DNA from: an uncultured Clostridia bacterium
GTDB taxonomy: Bacteria > Bacillota > Clostridia > TANB77 > CAG-508
Reading direction: 5' to 3'
Length of the DNA: 16,385 nt
Assembly: GCA_904419095.1 (NCBI GenBank)
Contig: CAJFQT010000019.1
Location: 1 to 16,385, forward strand
Made by a program: the position numbers and the translations under genes. This document shows, in pieces, positions 13,930-16,385 of the stretch. The notes beneath the pieces are model-generated. The model was not told the origin of the DNA and did no database searches. It was given only the letters and a program-made list of their open reading frames with translations. How positions within the stretch are numbered: the first letter of the stretch is position 1; each line of letters opens with the position of its first letter.

Positions 13930-14811
13930 TTATCCTTCTTGAGCTATTTCAATTATTTTTTTTAACCTATAATTTACTCCAGATTTCCCTACGGGTTTTG
14001 CTAATTTGTTTCCCAACTCTTCATAAGATAAATCTGGATACTTTAGTCTTAAATTTGCTATTTCTTTTAAATTATCATTCAATTTTGAAAACTTTCCATT
14101 TTCCTTTAATTTTTTGATTGCATTTATTTGTTCTACAGATGCATTTATTATTTTTGTTAAATTTGCTGTTTCACAATTTACTAGCCTATTTACTTTTCCA
14201 CGCATTTCTTTTTTTATCCTAATATCTTCAAAACTCAAAACAGCTTTGCTTGCTCCCATTAGTGCAAGGATTTTTGAGATTTCTTCTCCTTCTTTTATGT
14301 ATATTGATTGTTTGTTTTTTTGGAATAGCCTCTTTACTTCTATATTTGATTTTTTTAATAATTCTTCTATTAAATTTGCAGTTTCTTTACTGTTAAAATT
14401 TATTTCTAAATGATATGCAGTTTCTGGATTAGTGATTGATCCCGAACCTAAAAACGCTCCTCTAATAAATGATTTTATGTATTCTTCTTTTATATTTTCA
14501 AAAAATAGATCTAAATTTATTATTATAGATTTTTCTTTCGTTTGTATTTCACCTATTTTTTCAAATTTGAATGTAATTACAAATAGATTTCCTTCCATTT
14601 CTATTTTATGTTCTATTTTTAAGTTGTCTAATAATTTAGAAAATCTATTTATGTTATAGTCACTTTCTGTTGCATATCTTATAGTTTTTATATTAACAAT
14701 GTGTGTATTATATGTTGTTAAATATCCTAGTAATTCGTACTTTACTTGTTTTTTATCTGCTAAATTGTTTATTTGGCTTAGTTCTTGTTTGACATCTGTT
14801 GAAAAAGACAT
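13930..14811 (-). CDS. whiA: WhiA-family DNA-binding regulator
   Basis: 293 residues, ATG at 14811 with AAGGAG seven bases upstream. WhiA is a conserved Gram-positive protein linked to cell division and, in Streptomyces, to sporulation. It combines a LAGLIDADG-like N-terminal domain with a C-terminal helix-turn-helix. Here MSFSTDVKQEL opens the protein, RGAFLGSGSITNPE (117-130) is the family's LAGLIDADG-like block, NRLVNCETANLTKIINAS is the signature linker, and the helix-turn-helix YEELGNKLAKPVGKSGVNYR lies near the end. It begins 11 bases after prmC, so the two are almost certainly cotranscribed. In many Firmicutes whiA sits with yvcK/rapZ instead; here that context is absent. Confidence 0.95.
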   Translation of the reverse strand: MSFSTDVKQELSQINNLADKKQVKYELLGYLTTYNTHIVNIKTIRYATESDYNINRFSKLLDNLKIEHKIEMEGNLFVITFKFEKIGEIQTKEKSIIINLDLFFENIKEEYIKSFIRGAFLGSGSITNPETAYHLEINFNSKETANLIEELLKKSNIEVKRLFQKNKQSIYIKEGEEISKILALMGASKAVLSFEDIRIKKEMRGKVNRLVNCETANLTKIINASVEQINAIKKLKENGKFSKLNDNLKEIANLRLKYPDLSYEELGNKLAKPVGKSGVNYRLKKIIEIAQEG

Positions 14812-14822
14812 ATTTATTCTCC

Positions 14823-15668
14823 TTATATAACTTTTGTTATTATTACTCTGTCATTATCACATAAATCTTTTTTGCAATACACTTTTGAATATTGTCCTTC
14901 ATTTTTTATTAATTCTGTGACTTCTTCTTTTTGGTCAAATCCGATTTCTAAACATAAATATCCATTGTATTTTAAAAATTCATATGCTTGTTTTATAATT
15001 TTTCTATAAAAGTCAAGTCCATCATATCCTCCATCTAATGCTATGTATGGCTCTTTTTGTACTTGTTTGTCTAATTTTTTTATGATGTCTCTTTTTACAT
15101 ATGGTGGATTTGAAACAATTATGTCATATTTTTGATCTGGTAAATTATCAAATAAATTTGATTCTAAAAATGTGATTCTATTTTCTACATTATGAAAAAT
15201 TGCATTTCTTTTTGCCATTTTTATTGCTTTATGGCTAATATCTATTGCTGTAATTTCACTTTCTGGTAAATATTTTGCCAGAGAAACTGCAATTGCTCCA
15301 CTTCCTGTGCATAAATCTAGTATTTTTTTTGCTTTTATTTTTTTGGCTATTTTTATTACTTCTTCAACTAATATTTCTGTGTCTTGCCTTGGAATTAAAA
15401 CACTTTCATTTACAAAAAAATTTAATTTCATAAATTCTTTTTGGTGAGTAATATATTCTATTGGTATTCCGCTCTTTATTTTTTTTATTGACAGAAAGTA
15501 ATTTTTTTCTTGTCTTTCTGTTAATTGTTTTGTATCATGAACAATTATATATTGTCTTGTTTCTCTTAGAACATATTGCATTAGAAGTCTAGATTTTAGT
15601 TTAGGTGTTTCTATGTTTCCTACTTTTAATTCAATTGCTCCTTTTTCCATTGCTTGTTTTATTGTCAT
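14823..15668 (-). CDS. prmC: Peptide chain release factor N5-glutamine methyltransferase PrmC
   Basis: 281 residues, ATG at 15668 with AAGGTGA just upstream. PrmC methylates the glutamine of the GGQ motif in release factors RF1 and RF2, using S-adenosylmethionine. The N-terminal helical domain ends with the conserved IPRQDTEILVE region (92-102). The SAM-binding loop is DLCTGSGAIAVSLAK (118-132), followed by the acidic AIDIS at 141-145. The catalytic NPPY is at 187-190. In most Firmicutes prmC follows prfA; here the upstream neighbour is an acidic low-complexity protein instead. The whiA ribosome site overlaps its stop region. Confidence 0.95.
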   Translation of the reverse strand: MTIKQAMEKGAIELKVGNIETPKLKSRLLMQYVLRETRQYIIVHDTKQLTERQEKNYFLSIKKIKSGIPIEYITHQKEFMKLNFFVNESVLIPRQDTEILVEEVIKIAKKIKAKKILDLCTGSGAIAVSLAKYLPESEITAIDISHKAIKMAKRNAIFHNVENRITFLESNLFDNLPDQKYDIIVSNPPYVKRDIIKKLDKQVQKEPYIALDGGYDGLDFYRKIIKQAYEFLKYNGYLCLEIGFDQKEEVTELIKNEGQYSKVYCKKDLCDNDRVIITKVI

Positions 15669-15752
15669 ATTCTCACCTTCTTTTAATTTTCTTTCTGTTC
15701 ATTGTGAAAATTAATTTGTTCTATCTTTTACATTTTATTGTATAAGCTATGT

Positions 15753-16385
15753 TTAAAATTGTTTATTTTTTCTATCTTTAAAAAATCCTAAAAATCCTTT
15801 ACTTTGTTTTTCTTCATTCATTTTTTTCTTATATTTAGCTAGCCTATCGTCTATATTTCCTCTTCTAGATCTAGATGTTATTTTTGCAGTTCTTAATTCT
15901 TCTTCATCATCTTCTTCATAATTTTCTTCTTCGTCTTCTTCATAATCATCATCTTCATATTCGTTTTCATCATATGTGTCATCTTCTTCATCTTCGTAAT
16001 ATTCTGTTTCTTCTGTGTCATCATAGTCATCTTCATAATCTTCATCTTCTAGTTCATCATCTTCATAGCTTTCATCATACTCTTCATCATATTCAGATTC
16101 ATCATAGTCTTCATCTTCTTCGTAATCATCATTATTTTCATCTTCATCAATTTCAAATTCTTCATCATCTTCGTATTCATCTAACTCATCATCTATTTCT
16201 TCATCTTCATCAAATATATAATCCTCATCATCTTCTATTTCATCTTCTTTTGATTTATCTTCTTCATAACCTTCGTTATCTTCTATATCTAAAACGTCTC
16301 CATTTTCTCCAAAAATATCTATATCTTCTTCTATTTCTTTTGGCTCTTCTATTTTATATTCTGATAAATCTTTTTCAAATTTTTC
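15753..16385 (-). CDS. Extremely acidic Asp/Glu/Tyr-rich protein, C-terminal part (cut by right edge)
   Basis: An open frame of 210 codons runs from the right edge to a TAA at 15753; the start is outside the window. About 150 residues are nearly all Asp and Glu with a Tyr every four to eight residues (for example EDEDYDESEYDEEYDES). A short, strongly basic tail follows (ITSRSRRGNIDDRLAKYKKK) and the end is GFLGFFKDRKNKQF. No cysteine, signal or membrane segment is visible. The reading frame stays open across the whole repetitive stretch and the switch to a basic tail is sharp, which argues for a real protein. It precedes prmC on the same strand by 84 bases. Family not recognised; the N-terminal domain lies outside the window. 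Confidence 0.75.
   Translation of the reverse strand, partial: EKFEKDLSEYKIEEPKEIEEDIDIFGENGDVLDIEDNEGYEEDKSKEDEIEDDEDYIFDEDEEIDDELDEYEDDEEFEIDEDENNDDYEEDEDYDESEYDEEYDESYEDDELEDEDYEDDYDDTEETEYYEDEEDDTYDENEYEDDDYEEDEEENYEEDDEEELRTAKITSRSRRGNIDDRLAKYKKKMNEEKQSKGFLGFFKDRKNKQF

Noticed and set aside
15890..16260. Repetitive TCTTCATCATC-type sequence as a CRISPR array or satellite
   Set aside because: There are no uniform repeats with unique spacers, and the unit translates without stops into an acidic protein frame.

Overview
The window comes from a very AT-rich, low-GC Gram-positive spore former, most likely an anaerobic member of the Clostridia. Three things support this: a full-length SpoIVA, a WhiA regulator with a HemW-type radical SAM protein, and strong AGGAGG-type ribosome binding sites before most genes. 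No rRNA, tRNA, CRISPR array or insertion sequence is visible.

Left part (1-4970). A DUF421/YetF-type membrane protein runs off the left edge on the minus strand. It is divergent from a small four-helix membrane protein (384-755). A minus-strand pair follows: a eukaryotic-type UDP-N-acetylhexosamine pyrophosphorylase (UAP/UDPGP family) and, immediately downstream, a left-handed beta-helix protein resembling the acetyltransferase half of GlmU. Together they look like a two-gene functional equivalent of GlmU. spoIVA is transcribed away from this pair across a gene-free stretch of about 400 bp and ends at a clear terminator.

Middle part (4933-9273). Two paralogous 214-residue membrane-anchored proteins (minus strand) flank a small secreted protein (plus strand). 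The sequence preserves the scar of a tandem duplication: the left half of one terminator is fused to the right half of the spoIVA terminator. Next comes the most unusual locus, a divergent gene pair. One gene encodes two helix-turn-helix-like units fused to a C-terminal PIN ribonuclease-like domain. The other encodes a protein that appears to consist only of about four such helix-turn-helix units. They share a 200 bp control region whose perfect 16 bp inverted repeat overlaps the predicted -10 elements of both promoters.

Right part (9299-16385). All genes are on the minus strand: an acidic protein cut by the right edge, prmC, whiA, hemW, a condensation-domain-like acyltransferase with an overlapping DUF6320-like membrane protein, a 62-residue conserved-looking small ORF, and rlmN. 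Part of this may be cotranscribed, and the run ends at a bidirectional terminator at 9213-9273. Base composition around rlmN (about 9290-10700) is skewed opposite to the rest of the window.

Housekeeping and sporulation functions (PrmC, RlmN, HemW, WhiA, SpoIVA) are confident. The helix-turn-helix/PIN pair, the duplicated anchored proteins and the acidic protein have no function I can name with confidence.
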